From: Rhodococcus sp. UNC23MFCrub1.1
GTDB taxonomy: Bacteria > Actinomycetota > Actinomycetes > Mycobacteriales > Mycobacteriaceae
Length of the DNA: 64,000 bases
Reading direction: 5' to 3'
Assembly: GCF_000686025.1 (NCBI RefSeq)
Contig: NZ_JMLQ01000002.1
Span: forward strand, 248,001 to 312,000
The notes under the pieces are model-generated. The model saw nothing but the letters and a program-made list of their open reading frames with translations, ran no database searches and was not told the DNA's origin. Positions 26,401-31,992 of this stretch are shown here, in pieces. Every line of letters begins with the position of its first letter. Within the stretch, counting starts at the first letter, position 1. The translations under genes were made by a program, and so were the position numbers.

Positions 26401-29132
26401 ACGAGGTGGCTCGGCAGCGTCCGGACGACGGCGGCGAGAACGTCCGCGGGGTCGGCGTCACCGGTCACGTACGAGACCAGCTGCTCGCTGTCGCCGTCAC
26501 GGCGGACCACTGTGACGGCCTGCGTCACACCGGGAACCGCGACGAGGGCCGTGTCGATCTCGCCGGGTTCGACGCGGCGTCCTCGTACCTTGACCTGACT
26601 GTCTGTGCGCCCCAGATACTCCAGGTCACCGGACGACGTCCACCGTGCGCGGTCACCCGTGCGGTACAGCCGCGTTCCGTCGACCCCGGCCACGAAGCGC
26701 GCCGCGGTCTCCGCCGACCGTCCGACGTACCCGCGGGCCAGGCCGGCTCCGGCGAGGTGCAGCTCACCCGGAACTCCGACCGGGACGGGGCGCAGGCGGG
26801 AGTCGAGCACCACGGCGCGCACTCCGGGCAGGGGACGCCCGATGGTGACGGTTCCGGACTCCGTCAGCGGCGCGGTCCCGGTGGCCCACACCGTGGTCTC
26901 GGTGGGTCCGTAGTCGTTGTGCAGCAGGAGGTCCGGTGACGTCGACCACCGGGACGCCAGCGCGGTCGAGCACACGTCGCCGACGCTGAGGACCTGGCGC
27001 AGCGACGGAGCTTCGGTCGGGGACAGTGTCTCGAGCACCCGCGGAGTCAGGATCGCGTGGGTGATCGATTCTCGTCGCAGCAGATCCTGCAGAGGTGCAC
27101 CGGAGTACGCGTCGGAATCGGCGACGACGAGGCAGCCGGACAGTGCGAGGGCGAGAAGGTGTTCCGAGATCGACGCGTCGAAGGTCGGAGCCGCGACGGC
27201 GAGGACGCGAAAGCCCCCCATCTCCGGAACCCGTGTCTCCGGACCGCGTGCGCGGTGGCCGGCCACGACACCGTGCAGTCCGGCGTGGGTGATCGCGACG
27301 CCCTTCGGGCGGCCGGTGGAGCCGGAGGTGTACATGACGTAGGCGAGCTCGGTGATCGCCGGCCGCTCCCTCGTCAGCGGCTCCGGTGCGACGTCCGTGA
27401 CGGCCACCCGGGTCGTTCCGCTCGGCAGATCGACGGGATGTCGATCCGTCGTGACGACGAGGGTCACCCCGGATTCGGCCAGCACGGCGGCGAGCCGCTC
27501 GACGGGGTCCGCGGGGTCGACCGGGAGGAACGCGGCACCGGTGCGCACGACGGCCCAGAGCGCGATCACCTGGTCGACGGACCGCGGAAGTGCCAGCGCC
27601 ACCACGGTTCCCGGAGTCGCCCCCGCATCGCGGAGAGTGCGGGCGAGGCGCCCGGAGGCGTCGTCGAGTTCGCCGTACGTGAGCGTGGCCGTTCCGCCGC
27701 GCACGGCCGGCGCCGCCGGGTCGCTGCGCACGACCGCCGCCATGAGGTCGCCCAGCGTCGTCGCCGTCGGTGCCGGCCCGCCCGACCGGTCGAGCAGATC
27801 GGCCGCCTCGCCGTCGTCCAGGAACGCGAGATCGCCCACGGTGGTGTGGTCGTCCGCCGCGACGATGCCGCCGAGGAGTCGCGTCAGCCGCACGCCGTGC
27901 CGGTCGATGTCGAAGGCGTCGTAGCGCTCCGGGTTCCACTGGATGTCCAGCGTCAGTGTGTCGCCGGTGTAGATGTTGATCGCGGTGTCGTGGACGGGCC
28001 CCGACGACAGGATCCCGACGGGAGCCGAGATGTCGTCGAACTGCAACGGGGCGACGAACGGCATGATGTTCACGACGGGGCCGAAGGAGACGCCGAACGG
28101 CCGCACCTCCGGTGCCAGAAGCTGATCCCAGTCCCGGAAGCGTTGGTGCCGAAGCGCCCCGGTGATCTCCCGCCGTACCTGTACGAGCAGTTCTCGCACC
28201 GCCGTGGTCGAGTCGACCGTCAGCCGCAGCGGCACCAGATTGGCCATCATCCCGGCCGTCGCCCGCAGAGCGGCGGTGGTGCGTCCGGTGACGGGGAATC
28301 CGAGGACCACGTCGTCGGTGTCGAGCACCCGCGACTGATGCACGGCGAGAGCGGCGACGACGGCGAGTGGGTCGGCTCCGGTTCCCCTCGGCTGGGTCCA
28401 CGGCAGGCGCGTCGCGACGGGTTGCCGGGGTGCGCTCGGTGGTGCCGCCGACAGGGCCGTGGGGCCGCCGACGTCGGCGAGGTGCTCGCGCCAGTGCTCG
28501 AGGTCGGCGTCGTGGCGACGTGACGCGGCGTAGGCGACCTCCGCATCGTGGATGCGGGCGGCGGTGTCGGGCGTCGGCGCCGGTCCCGGAGCCGACGTCC
28601 CCGAGTAGTGGCCGGCGATACGTCCGAGGAGGGTGAAGGCGCCCTGACCGTCGAGCACCACGTGGTGGGCCCGCAGATACAGGAACGTGCGGTGATCGTC
28701 GAGTCGGAGGAACACGCATCGAACCAGCACGGTTCCGTGGAGATCGACGGGCTCCCGGAACTCGGCGCGCATCCACGCCTGAGCGGACGCCTCGGGGTCG
28801 GCGTCGCCGCGCAGGTCGAGCACGTCGAGGTTCATGACGGCGTCCTCGACGTGGATCAGACACGGCTCGTCGTCCTCTCCCTGCGCGAGGCGCGTCTGCC
28901 GCAGGCCGGACTCGGTGCCCGCGGCGTACATCGCCCGTTCCAACCGAACGAGGTCGACACCGGAGCCGACCGGAGCGGAGATGTCGACGTACAGGGCGAC
29001 GGTGAGGGCCGCGTCGGGATCGAGGCGCTGGGCCAGCCAGAACGGCCGTTGCGCACCCGTCAGCGGAACCCGGGCGGGGCCGCCGTCCGGTTCGGGGGAC
29101 ACGACCGCCCCCTCGTTCCGGTCGTCTCCCAC
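11481..29132 (-). CDS. Pentamodular non-ribosomal peptide synthetase (C-A-T-E-C-A-T-C-A-T-C-A-T-C-A-T-TE)
   Basis: A 5883-residue assembly line in one gene. By approximate residue: C1 (15-440, HHVVLDG near 157), A1 (core near 604), T1 (LGGDS near 979), epimerisation domain (HHLVVD near 1154), C2 (HHLLLDGW near 1636), A2 (2090), T2 (LGATS, 2466), C3 (HHIAADG, 2648), A3 (3118), T3 (LGGHS, 3483), C4 (3658), A4 (4133), T4 (4517), C5 (4703), A5 (5193), T5 (LGGTS, 5564), thioesterase (GWSVGG near 5703). Module 1 alone has an epimerase, so residue 1 should be D. The A2 pocket reads DVWHLSLVDK, close to the serine code. A1 and A3-A5 share an unusual DAxxxxxxWK pattern. An N-terminal C domain suggests an acylated product. 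No MbtH gene, hydroxylase or aryl-acid gene is nearby. Start is GTG; a GTG at 29102 behind GAGGGGG is an alternative. Confidence 0.95.
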   Translation of the reverse strand: MGDDRNEGAVVSPEPDGGPARVPLTGAQRPFWLAQRLDPDAALTVALYVDISAPVGSGVDLVRLERAMYAAGTESGLRQTRLAQGEDDEPCLIHVEDAVMNLDVLDLRGDADPEASAQAWMRAEFREPVDLHGTVLVRCVFLRLDDHRTFLYLRAHHVVLDGQGAFTLLGRIAGHYSGTSAPGPAPTPDTAARIHDAEVAYAASRRHDADLEHWREHLADVGGPTALSAAPPSAPRQPVATRLPWTQPRGTGADPLAVVAALAVHQSRVLDTDDVVLGFPVTGRTTAALRATAGMMANLVPLRLTVDSTTAVRELLVQVRREITGALRHQRFRDWDQLLAPEVRPFGVSFGPVVNIMPFVAPLQFDDISAPVGILSSGPVHDTAINIYTGDTLTLDIQWNPERYDAFDIDRHGVRLTRLLGGIVAADDHTTVGDLAFLDDGEAADLLDRSGGPAPTATTLGDLMAAVVRSDPAAPAVRGGTATLTYGELDDASGRLARTLRDAGATPGTVVALALPRSVDQVIALWAVVRTGAAFLPVDPADPVERLAAVLAESGVTLVVTTDRHPVDLPSGTTRVAVTDVAPEPLTRERPAITELAYVMYTSGSTGRPKGVAITHAGLHGVVAGHRARGPETRVPEMGGFRVLAVAAPTFDASISEHLLALALSGCLVVADSDAYSGAPLQDLLRRESITHAILTPRVLETLSPTEAPSLRQVLSVGDVCSTALASRWSTSPDLLLHNDYGPTETTVWATGTAPLTESGTVTIGRPLPGVRAVVLDSRLRPVPVGVPGELHLAGAGLARGYVGRSAETAARFVAGVDGTRLYRTGDRARWTSSGDLEYLGRTDSQVKVRGRRVEPGEIDTALVAVPGVTQAVTVVRRDGDSEQLVSYVTGDADPADVLAAVVRTLPSHLVPVHVVPLDALPLTASGKVDVRALPEPERRTTTRREPASDVERRLLDAVSHVLSRNDVGVDDDFFALGGDSILSIRLVTVAAASGVRISARDVVEQRSAAGLARVADTVGTVDEPPGSGIGRVDPTPIVRHLLERGGTPDRFAQTLTLSLPVGIDRASLVSTIEAVVAHHDMLRSVLVRDADGVHLEVRPRDVVRVDGLLRRGADLAVEDIVATLDPEKGVMLGLGWNDLGEHTAGRLVIAAHHLVVDVVSWGVLVADLVAAWAAVRDGVAPTLAPVRTSMRRWSSGLAAHDASARLPYWTGVLDGPDPVLGQRLLDPVVDRVRDTTVRDVAFPAEIADALLVRAPTLFHAGPTDALLAALALALAAWRQDDAPTRLVQLEGHGREDDLVPGADTGRTVGWFTTVFPVRLDLTGLDIAAALRGGPAAGEAILRVKEHLARVPDHGASYGLLRHGADDDARDALRWTPQISFAHLGRMTTTDTGDWLPVPGISPLSGPRPEDLGAAAVLEIDTVVLGDTLIARLSTLDAVLADADVEAFVSLWVEAATAVARHVDTPGAGGRSPSDFPLVDATPFDVDGWTGRHPTLIDVLPTAPLQAGLLVHARLAAGSVDPYVVQTIVHLGGALDADRLRRAAYSLVDRHDALRVAFDTTVDGTDVQVIAASVTVPWTEVDVRADPDPAAVLDAFLAHDRGVAVDVAAAPLLRVALLHTGDERHTLVLTHHHLLLDGWSLPIVLADLLADYAGEEPRPAPPPLRGFLQWVRERDTTASLAAWSEALTGSTEATLLAPAHGSGTDEAPGQRIATLSTERTAELLARAGAAGVTVNTLVQLAWALVLGSAVGRTDVVFGATVSGRPAELDGSASMVGLLISTVPVRVRLDRTATVRESAQRLQREQAALLDHHHLAPSAIEAEVGPGAGFDTSLAFESYPLDRTALTAAARDLSVLGVEARDATHYPLSLAVEPGESFVVRATHRRDVLDTDAVDRLLDRLLRVLEALDPSRVLAEIDLLGVTERTLVTETWNSTRHPLVPTTLLDAVPALVPSRVAFTHGDRHVTRAEFSARVHRLARYLISRGAGPETAVAVALERSIDLLVAVHAVVATGAHYVPLDPGHPAERLRHAVTMSGARLGIGSAATLPEDVEWITISDAPLGSFSDTPLTDDDRLAPLRPDHLAYVLFTSGSTGQPKGVGVSHAAIVNQLRWRAEFVGVTADDVVLHKTPATFDVSVWELFLPWQIGARVVVADPDDHRDADLLVELIARHRVTVVHAVPSTLALMADAPGLAACTSLRTILSSGEALPAGVAAAVRAVLPVRVVNLYGPTEAAVDVTAHVVTDADTTNVPLGRPVWNTTTLVLDDALRPVPVDVPGELYLGGAQLARGYAHRSALTAERFVAGPDGSRLYRTGDRVRWSAAGDLHFLGRSDDQLSVRGVRVEPAEIEAVLTRSGLIDRAVLTVVGDRLVAYVVPTRGRSAVTEALLQSLRSSLPRHLVPDDIVEIETIPLTASGKVDKRALPAPARRGRVHRTPFTPTQRVVADIVEAVLQTSAPVGADDDVFALGATSLSAARVVARIRSATGRDLTLRTLFDVSTIAGLAAAVDAGDAYTDHGFHAARPDRIPLTHAQHRMWFLDRYEPGSYVMPLALRVLGDLDLGALSSAIGHVMTRHEILRTVYADADGVVHQVVLPPPAPTTLTVTAVTPDALVERLSDARTTRFDLATEPPLRAEVLRLADDEHVLLLTVHHIAADGLSLAPLTRDLRSAYQSHRSGRVPAQSPLSVQYADVAVRQTELGVDSDAAAWWKCRLSGLPDVLDMPLDRPRPERRGRASAAVRLDLDDATVAALSELAVAHRATVFMVVHTSLAVALARWTGSTDIAVGSPISGRPDPALDDLVGLFVDTVVLRTRVDPSESFAELLSRTRDETVDAFAHAHVPFDHVVDTLGAARTSAHHPVFQVVLAFQDVDPLQGSPDIEVLDVGPAPATFDLTVDVRPAGAGLAVVLTYACDLFDHTTAECLSSVLEHVLRAAAPGSEIAVGDIAIRGADEPDTWTHPDARTTPTTLPALLDAHADGSAVAVIEGDTVLTRDEWARASNRWARRLIALGAGPETVVAVAVARSARYLVLVAAISRAGAAFLPIDPEQPRARLADILTEAAPTLVLTDTAAPFPTDVVRITVDDPATLAAVAALSDAAITDRDRRSTLRPDHLAYVLYTSGSTGRPKGVAVTHRGLHNAVQDQRARHAPASDARVLAVSSTTFDASVGELVIALALDAALVVAPPEVYAGVELRDLMRRHRVTHTLMTPRALDATPDPGGDLCVVMSAGEACPPSLVDTWAPGRTMTNVYGPTEATIWSTTALLAAGDPVTVGSPTLGVEVSLRDVRLHAVPDGVVGELYVAGDHLARGYLGRPGLTASRFVAAPDGQRTYRTGDLMRRNAVGDLLYLGRSDHQITVRGLRIELGDVETALVGAAGVGAAAAGVIDERLVGYVVAADGHSIDAAEVSAAAAAALPRYLVPAAVVVMDALPMTTSGKLDRARLPRPPLDTAEFRAPSTAGQVAVAAVFATVLELADPVGLDDDFFALGGHSLSATRVAARLQVPVRSVFEAPTVHALAAQIDAVPRSALAPRRTRPRPDMVPLSFAQQRMWFLNTVSSDSGYVIPLALGLRGVLDHGALQGALADVVDRHEILRTVYPAVNGVPQQHVLDHARIAIDRESETPEAVLDRMASAPFDLAADLPLRASVVAVTEKHHVLLLVLHHIAADGWSLAPLTRDLTASYAARRSGREWTVDPLPMQYADHAVWQQDHADDIRGRVAFWTDRLAGLPDVLPLPTDRPRPPVASHRGARVRVTVPDATTAALRALATAHHATLVMVLQAAWAVTLARVTGSEDIAVGTPVAGRGHEDLDELVGMFVDTVVHRAFVTGTDTVAALVDQVRKDTVGALDHADVPFELIVDALDPVRSTAHHPVVQVMFAFQNQTPPTLVAAGLEIDVLDSGPVAAPVDLTLDLTETGDGLSGALTYAVDLFDRRTAAGIVDVLLRVLDAVARRPFDRIGALEILHPSERALLLSQHGSAGLPSRVLPRLLADAVAGNPDGPALIGERTLTYTELDRRSNRWARALIALGAAPDTVVAVTLPRSVDQITAVWAVAKTGAAFLPIDPDGPPDRLRHMLTETGAAVAVTAVTVPAALARLATVSPAVLDTGAESEADVTPADRLGAIRPDTLAYVIHTSGSTGTPKGVGVTHRGLVDALWDQRLRGAARPDQRLREAAEARVLAVASPTFDASIAELLIAVALSAPLVVAPPDVFGGPALGRLVAQSAVTHALLTPRVLDSLIPEDVPSLHVLVTAGEACPPALAARWAPGRRLFNDYGPTETTVWATSSGPLRADDAVTIGRPVRGVGARVLDTFLRPVPIGVVGELYLDGTHLARGYVGRPTATAERFVAAAQGARLYRTGDLVRWTSGGDLEYLGRTDVQVKLRGLRIEPGEIEAALASHPSVDRAAVLVQDDHLVAYVVPSGTSAVDPADLRHDAARRLPRYMVPAHIVTVDAIPLTASGKLDRRALPSAPRRPASGLPGTVATVPRREAVGPAERAVAEAFATVLELPELPGLDDDFFALGGHSLSATRVAARVSAATEREVSVRAVFDHPTVGALAAVLVAAPTAARTPLTAAPRPDRVPLSFAQHRMWFLGRVDADRGGQLIPLALRLTGPLDVDALRSALDDVTLRHEILRTVHPALDGVPHQVVSPTVDVPLDLVRTTATNVPAAVRTAAAARIDVTTETPLRATLLVVSPTDHVLVILVHHIAADGWSMAPLTRDVVTAYAARAEGRPLDLPPLPVQYADHALAQRAALGSLNDPGSALSRHLDHWRERLAGVPLDLALPTDRARPRTPSQQGDRVRTVLDADALGALRSVAQAHDVTLFMVAHTALSIVLAQWAGTRDLLVGTAVAGRTDPALDDVVGMFVDTVVLRSTIDEDGTVADHLAAARETTLDAFAHAALPFETLVTALDPVRSTASHPVVQVMLTLQNTAPPRFPVTTPAVEVLDLGGAPVQFDLAVMLREDQGRLLIELSYATDLFDRSTIERVSRRLVWTLRSMTRDTSVRIGDLETVEPSERAAMRPRSGAPALAARTLDHLVADAVAARPDAIALRANGIDLSYADLSARANRLARELIACGAGPDVVVALAMPRSIDHVLSVWAVAAAGAAFLSVDPAQPADRITHILQDSGAVVVITDSRTEQANSTAAPWIPRIVLDDPDVVSALDRHPAHTVLASERRPGLHPSSIAYVIYTSGSTGRPKGVAVTHAGLADALADQRSRRGDVPDVRVLAVASPTFDASIAEMLMALAHCGTLVLAPAHVHSGDEVGALIRHERVTHTIITPRVLDSLDPAGLDCVRVLVVGGEALPDHLAATWSAGREMYDDYGPTETTVWATAHGPITPDRPVGIGTPVRGVDAVVLDGRLRPVPLGAVGELYLSGPHLARGYVEQTGLTASRFVAAPYGPPGARLYRTGDLVRWNSAGELAYLGRSDFQIKLRGLRIEPGEIENAALAHPAVTQAVVLLHRDAGTGSDHLVAYVAGDGIDVASVREAVAERVPQYMVPSRVIALDAVPRTTAGKVDRAALPAPTFAPTVYRAPTTSTEHMVAEAFALVLGVGDIGLDDDFFALGGTSLTATRVAAHLGRAAGVDRVLRLLFSHGTVGAVAEHLDREDDDESIASSDAVGPVLRLGGGVELAPVFCIHPMMGLAWPYFELGRHLETGRPLYGVQTPAVADPDFAPRSMDDVVERYVEEIRHVDPVGPYHLVGWSVGGVLAHAVAARMESQGHTVASLSLLDPVHSIVPGSAVKKAQADAMFGAYRHLTDDLADMTPDALWSVWSAMGGDQLPVSDIQARLITKAMLTLFALVDEHVPPTYSGAVLMIDSDVTAVELGRMSDFWSQYCTGPADVESVPWRHGELLSSDAVADIGPLVGRWLGRVETASLLSTGE
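15707..15729. repeat. GC-rich mini-repeat inside the NRPS gene
   Basis: Core AGGCCGGAGGCCGGTCGG at 15712-15729 preceded by CGGGA, the same element as in the intergenic copies near 9.85 kb. In the NRPS frame (opposite strand) it reads RPASGLP and falls in the linker between A4 and T4, where extra residues would be tolerated. Confidence 0.6.
16631..16690. repeat. 30-bp tandem duplication in the A4 domain
   Basis: The 17-base string CGCGCAGTCGCTGGTCC occurs at 16631-16647 and again at 16661-16677, a 30-base period equal to ten codons. In the protein it appears as DQRLRGAARPDQRLREAAEA, where the sister domains A1, A3 and A5 have only one copy. It lies in the loop before VLAVASPTFDAS. Confidence 0.65.
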
Positions 29133-29249
29133 AGGACGAAACCTATCCGCGGGAATTGCCCGTTCGGTCGGGCTCGCCGTCTTCTGGAGGACTCACAGGA
29201 GGCGGCGACGACTGCTGGTCCGGGCCACGCCCCACGGCTCGGGAAGAGA

Positions 29250-29310
29250 GACACATTAATAGTTGTTTACCTCAGGTATCTATCTATATAGTTGCAGACA
29301 GCAAGTAAAC
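29250..29310. promoter_or_regulatory. AT-rich divergent promoter/operator between the NRPS and marR genes
   Basis: A sharply AT-rich patch. It contains TACCTCAGGTA at 29268-29278 (perfect 5-bp arms, one-base centre), the self-complementary CTATATAG at 29284-29291, and a wider pair GTTTAC (29265-29270) / GTAAAC (29305-29310). This is where a MarR dimer controlling the NRPS, itself and the exporter would be expected to bind. The remainder of 29133-29330 shows no other feature I can name. Confidence 0.5.
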
Positions 29311-29330
29311 GAGTTCGAGGAGAGATCGCC

Positions 29331-29810
29331 GTGGCCGTCCACACCGAGACAGCAGAGCTGCTGATGGAAGAAGTCTTCCGCTTCGGCCGCGCACTGCGCG
29401 TGGCCGTGTCGACGGGGGACGACCGCACCGAGTTGCCGGCCGCCCTGGTCGGCGTACTGGGAACGCTCGCCACCCACGGCGAGTGCCGACAGTCCGAACT
29501 GGCGAACGCCATGTGCACCAGCCAGTCCGTGCTCAGCCGTCAGCTCGCCGAGCTGGTGGACGCCGGCCACGTCGTGCGTACTCCCGATCCCGACGACGGA
29601 CGTGCCACCCGGGTTCGGGTGTCCGACGCCGGACTCGCCTGCTTGGACCGCATCAAGGAGCACCGAGTCGCACGGTTGTCCCGCATGTTGGGGGACTGGG
29701 ACGAGGACCAGGCGAATGCCGCCCTCGACTCCATCCGTCGACTCACGTCCACCTTCACCGACGAGGCGCAGGCCCGGCACTCCGGCCAGCGCATCCTCTC
29801 GCATAACTGA
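29331..29810 (+). CDS. MarR-family transcriptional regulator
   Basis: The 159-residue winged-helix protein has a recognition region CRQSELANAMCTSQSVLSRQLAELVDAGHVVRTPDPDDGRATRVRVSDAG, where DPDDGRATRV is the MarR wing. Family members are usually dimeric repressors released by phenolic or antibiotic-like ligands. I start it at the GTG at 29331 because GAGGAGA lies a few bases upstream; a TTG at 29292 would add 13 residues inside the AT-rich operator. It is divergent from the NRPS and followed after 20 bases by an exporter, so it probably controls the whole locus. Confidence 0.9.
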   Translation: MAVHTETAELLMEEVFRFGRALRVAVSTGDDRTELPAALVGVLGTLATHGECRQSELANAMCTSQSVLSRQLAELVDAGHVVRTPDPDDGRATRVRVSDAGLACLDRIKEHRVARLSRMLGDWDEDQANAALDSIRRLTSTFTDEAQARHSGQRILSHN

Positions 29811-29830
29811 GAATAGGAAGAACCACAGAC

Positions 29831-31852
29831 ATGACCGTCACACACGACACTCCGCCCTCCCGGGTGAGTGACACCGATCAGCTCTCGGCTCCCGCCGAGG
29901 CCGCCGCGGACTCGACCCCGATGACGCACCGGCAGATCCTCGAGGCCCTGATCGGTCTGCTCGCCGGGCTCTTCACCGCCCTGCTCAGCACGACCATCGT
30001 CTCGACCGCCCTGCCCACCATCATCGGCGACCTGAAGGGCTCGCAGACCGCGTACGCATGGGTCATCACGACGGCACTGCTCGCCAACGCGGCCTCGACG
30101 CCGATCTGGGGCAAGCTCGCCGACCTCTTCAACAAGAAGCTGCTGGTCCAGAGCTCACTCGTCATCTTCGTCATCGGCTCCGTCATGGCCGGCCTCGCGC
30201 ACAACGTGCCGATCCTGCTCGCCGCTCGCGTGGTGCAGGGCATCGGCATGGGTGGTCTGACCGCACTCGTCGTCGCCATCATCGGCAGCATCGTGTCTCC
30301 TCGTGAGCGCGGTCGCTACTCCGGCTACATGGGCGCCGTCATGGCCGTCTCGATGTCCGGCGGCCCGATCCTCGGCGGCGTCATCGTCGACAGCCCCCTC
30401 GGGTGGCGCTGGTGCTTCTTCGTCTGCATCCCGCTCGCCGTCATCGCTCTGCTGCTGCTGCAGCGCACGCTGCACATCACCACCGAGCGCAAGGACGACG
30501 TCTCCATCGACTGGCTCGGCGCGCTTCTCCTCACCGCCGGTGTGTCCGTGCTGCTCATCTGGGTCTCGTTCGCCGGCAAGGCCGGGTACTACGACTGGAT
30601 CTCCCGTGAGACCGCGATGTACGTCGGCGGCGGTGTCGCTCTGCTGATCCTCACCGTCCTCGTCGAGGCGAAGGTCAAGAGCCCGATCATCCCGCTCAAG
30701 ATCGTCACCGAGCGCACCACCGGACTCGCCATCATCGCCTCCGTCGCCGTGGGTGTCGGCCTGTTCGGCGCCACCACCTTCCTGGGTCAGTACTTCCAGA
30801 CCGCTCGTGGCTACTCGCCCACCGCGGCAGGTCTGCTCTCCATCCCGCTCGTCGCCGGCATGCTCGTCTCGTCGGTCGGCTCGGGTCAGCTGATCTCCCG
30901 CTTCGGCAAGTGGAAGCCCTTCATCGTCACCGGTTCCTTCCTGCTGGTCATCGGCTTCGGACTGCTCGGAACTCTCGATCACGCCACCAACCTGTGGCTC
31001 GTGGGCGTCTTCATCGCCATCGTCGGCCTCGGTACCGGCATGCTGATGCAGAACCTGGTGCTGGCCGTGCAGAACACCGTGAGCGTGCAGAACATCGGTG
31101 CGGCATCGTCCACCGTCGCGTTCTTCCGGACGTTCGGTGGCGCCATCGGCGTCTCGGTTCTGGGATCGGTCCTCGCCACCCGCGTCGCCGACAACTCGGC
31201 CTCCGGACTCGCCGCCCTCGGTGTCCCAGCCGGCTCCAACGGCGGCGGCACCCTGGACATCGGATCGCTGCCCGACCCGATCGCCGCGGTCATCCGTACC
31301 GCCTACGGTGACGCCACCGGACGCATCTTCCTGATCGCCGGGTTCGTTGCACTGGTCACCGTGCTCGCGGTGCTGTTCATCCCGAACCGCCCGCTGCGCA
31401 CCACGATCGACCTGAAGCCTCAGGGTGAGCAGGCCGTGCCCGTCGAGGACTCGGACGTGCAGGGCGAGACCGCCGTGGACATGCAGAAGGACGAGGCTCG
31501 CACCGACACCGCGGACACCACCGAGATCGCACCGGTGACCGCTCCCGTCGGCAAGCACGAGGCCGCGGAGGGCTCCGCACCGTTCGACGGACTGAGCACC
31601 GATGCCCGCGACCGGCTGCTGTCGCTGCTGCTGCCCAAGCCCGCGGAGACCCTCGACGCACTCGAGGAGGCCGAGGTGCTGCGCGCCGAGGTCGCCGAGC
31701 TCCAGCAGGAACTCGACTCCAAGATGCTGAGCTTCGACGCCGTGTGCGAACGACTGCGCCGGTTGGGTCTCAGCGAGGACCAGATCGCTCGCGTTCTCGG
31801 TGACGTCCACGTGCCGGACGTGCACTCGCGATTCGACGCCTCGCACAACTAG
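29831..31852 (+). CDS. MFS exporter (DHA2, 14 TM) with a long C-terminal coiled-coil tail
   Basis: The 673-residue transporter has TM1 as LFTALLSTTIVSTALPTII, motif A as GKLADLFNKKLL and motif C as GGPILGGVIVDSPLGWRW. After the last membrane helix (ending about residue 520) comes an acidic cytoplasmic tail of some 150 residues. Its end, GLSTDARDRLLSLLLPKP...EAEVLRAEVAELQQELDSKM, looks like a coiled coil, followed by a small helical segment. Such a tail is unusual for this family. An AGGAAG site precedes the ATG. From its place next to marR and opposite the NRPS it may export the peptide; this is inference. Confidence 0.9.
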   Translation: MTVTHDTPPSRVSDTDQLSAPAEAAADSTPMTHRQILEALIGLLAGLFTALLSTTIVSTALPTIIGDLKGSQTAYAWVITTALLANAASTPIWGKLADLFNKKLLVQSSLVIFVIGSVMAGLAHNVPILLAARVVQGIGMGGLTALVVAIIGSIVSPRERGRYSGYMGAVMAVSMSGGPILGGVIVDSPLGWRWCFFVCIPLAVIALLLLQRTLHITTERKDDVSIDWLGALLLTAGVSVLLIWVSFAGKAGYYDWISRETAMYVGGGVALLILTVLVEAKVKSPIIPLKIVTERTTGLAIIASVAVGVGLFGATTFLGQYFQTARGYSPTAAGLLSIPLVAGMLVSSVGSGQLISRFGKWKPFIVTGSFLLVIGFGLLGTLDHATNLWLVGVFIAIVGLGTGMLMQNLVLAVQNTVSVQNIGAASSTVAFFRTFGGAIGVSVLGSVLATRVADNSASGLAALGVPAGSNGGGTLDIGSLPDPIAAVIRTAYGDATGRIFLIAGFVALVTVLAVLFIPNRPLRTTIDLKPQGEQAVPVEDSDVQGETAVDMQKDEARTDTADTTEIAPVTAPVGKHEAAEGSAPFDGLSTDARDRLLSLLLPKPAETLDALEEAEVLRAEVAELQQELDSKMLSFDAVCERLRRLGLSEDQIARVLGDVHVPDVHSRFDASHN

Positions 31853-31864
31853 TTCGACGACGAC

Positions 31865-31899
31865 AGAGCGGACGCACCCGATTCGGGTGCGTCCGCTCT
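31865..31899 (+). terminator. Strong intrinsic terminator after the exporter
   Basis: Perfect 16-bp stem AGAGCGGACGCACCCG / CGGGTGCGTCCGCTCT with an ATT loop, 12 bases after the stop. It ends the marR-exporter transcript and may also work for the minus-strand operon arriving from the right. Confidence 0.85.
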
Positions 31900-31911
31900 C
31901 TCGTGCGTGGG

Positions 31912-31984
31912 GTGCACGGGTTCCGTGATGTGCACACCCCTTCTATCCGGCGGACGAGGGTGTGCGGCGCGGGAACCTGTGTGC
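31912..31984. repeat. Large intergenic palindromic element, copy 1
   Basis: Imperfect palindrome of about 73 bases. The left arm contains GGTTCCGTGATGTGCACACC and the right arm GGTGTGCGGCGCGGGAACC, which are approximate reverse complements. Related half-elements occur at 38971-39046 and, more diverged, at 63754-63880. All lie between genes. Confidence 0.6.
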
Positions 31985-31992
31985 GCGAGCGC

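Noticed and set aside
29277..29290. TATCTATCTATATA as a microsatellite or phase-variable tract
   Set aside because: Only two full units; better explained as part of an AT-rich promoter/operator.
11481..31852. NRPS locus as a hydroxamate or catecholate siderophore cluster
   Set aside because: No ornithine/lysine hydroxylase, salicylate or dihydroxybenzoate genes, ferric-siderophore uptake genes or iron-box-like site were seen.
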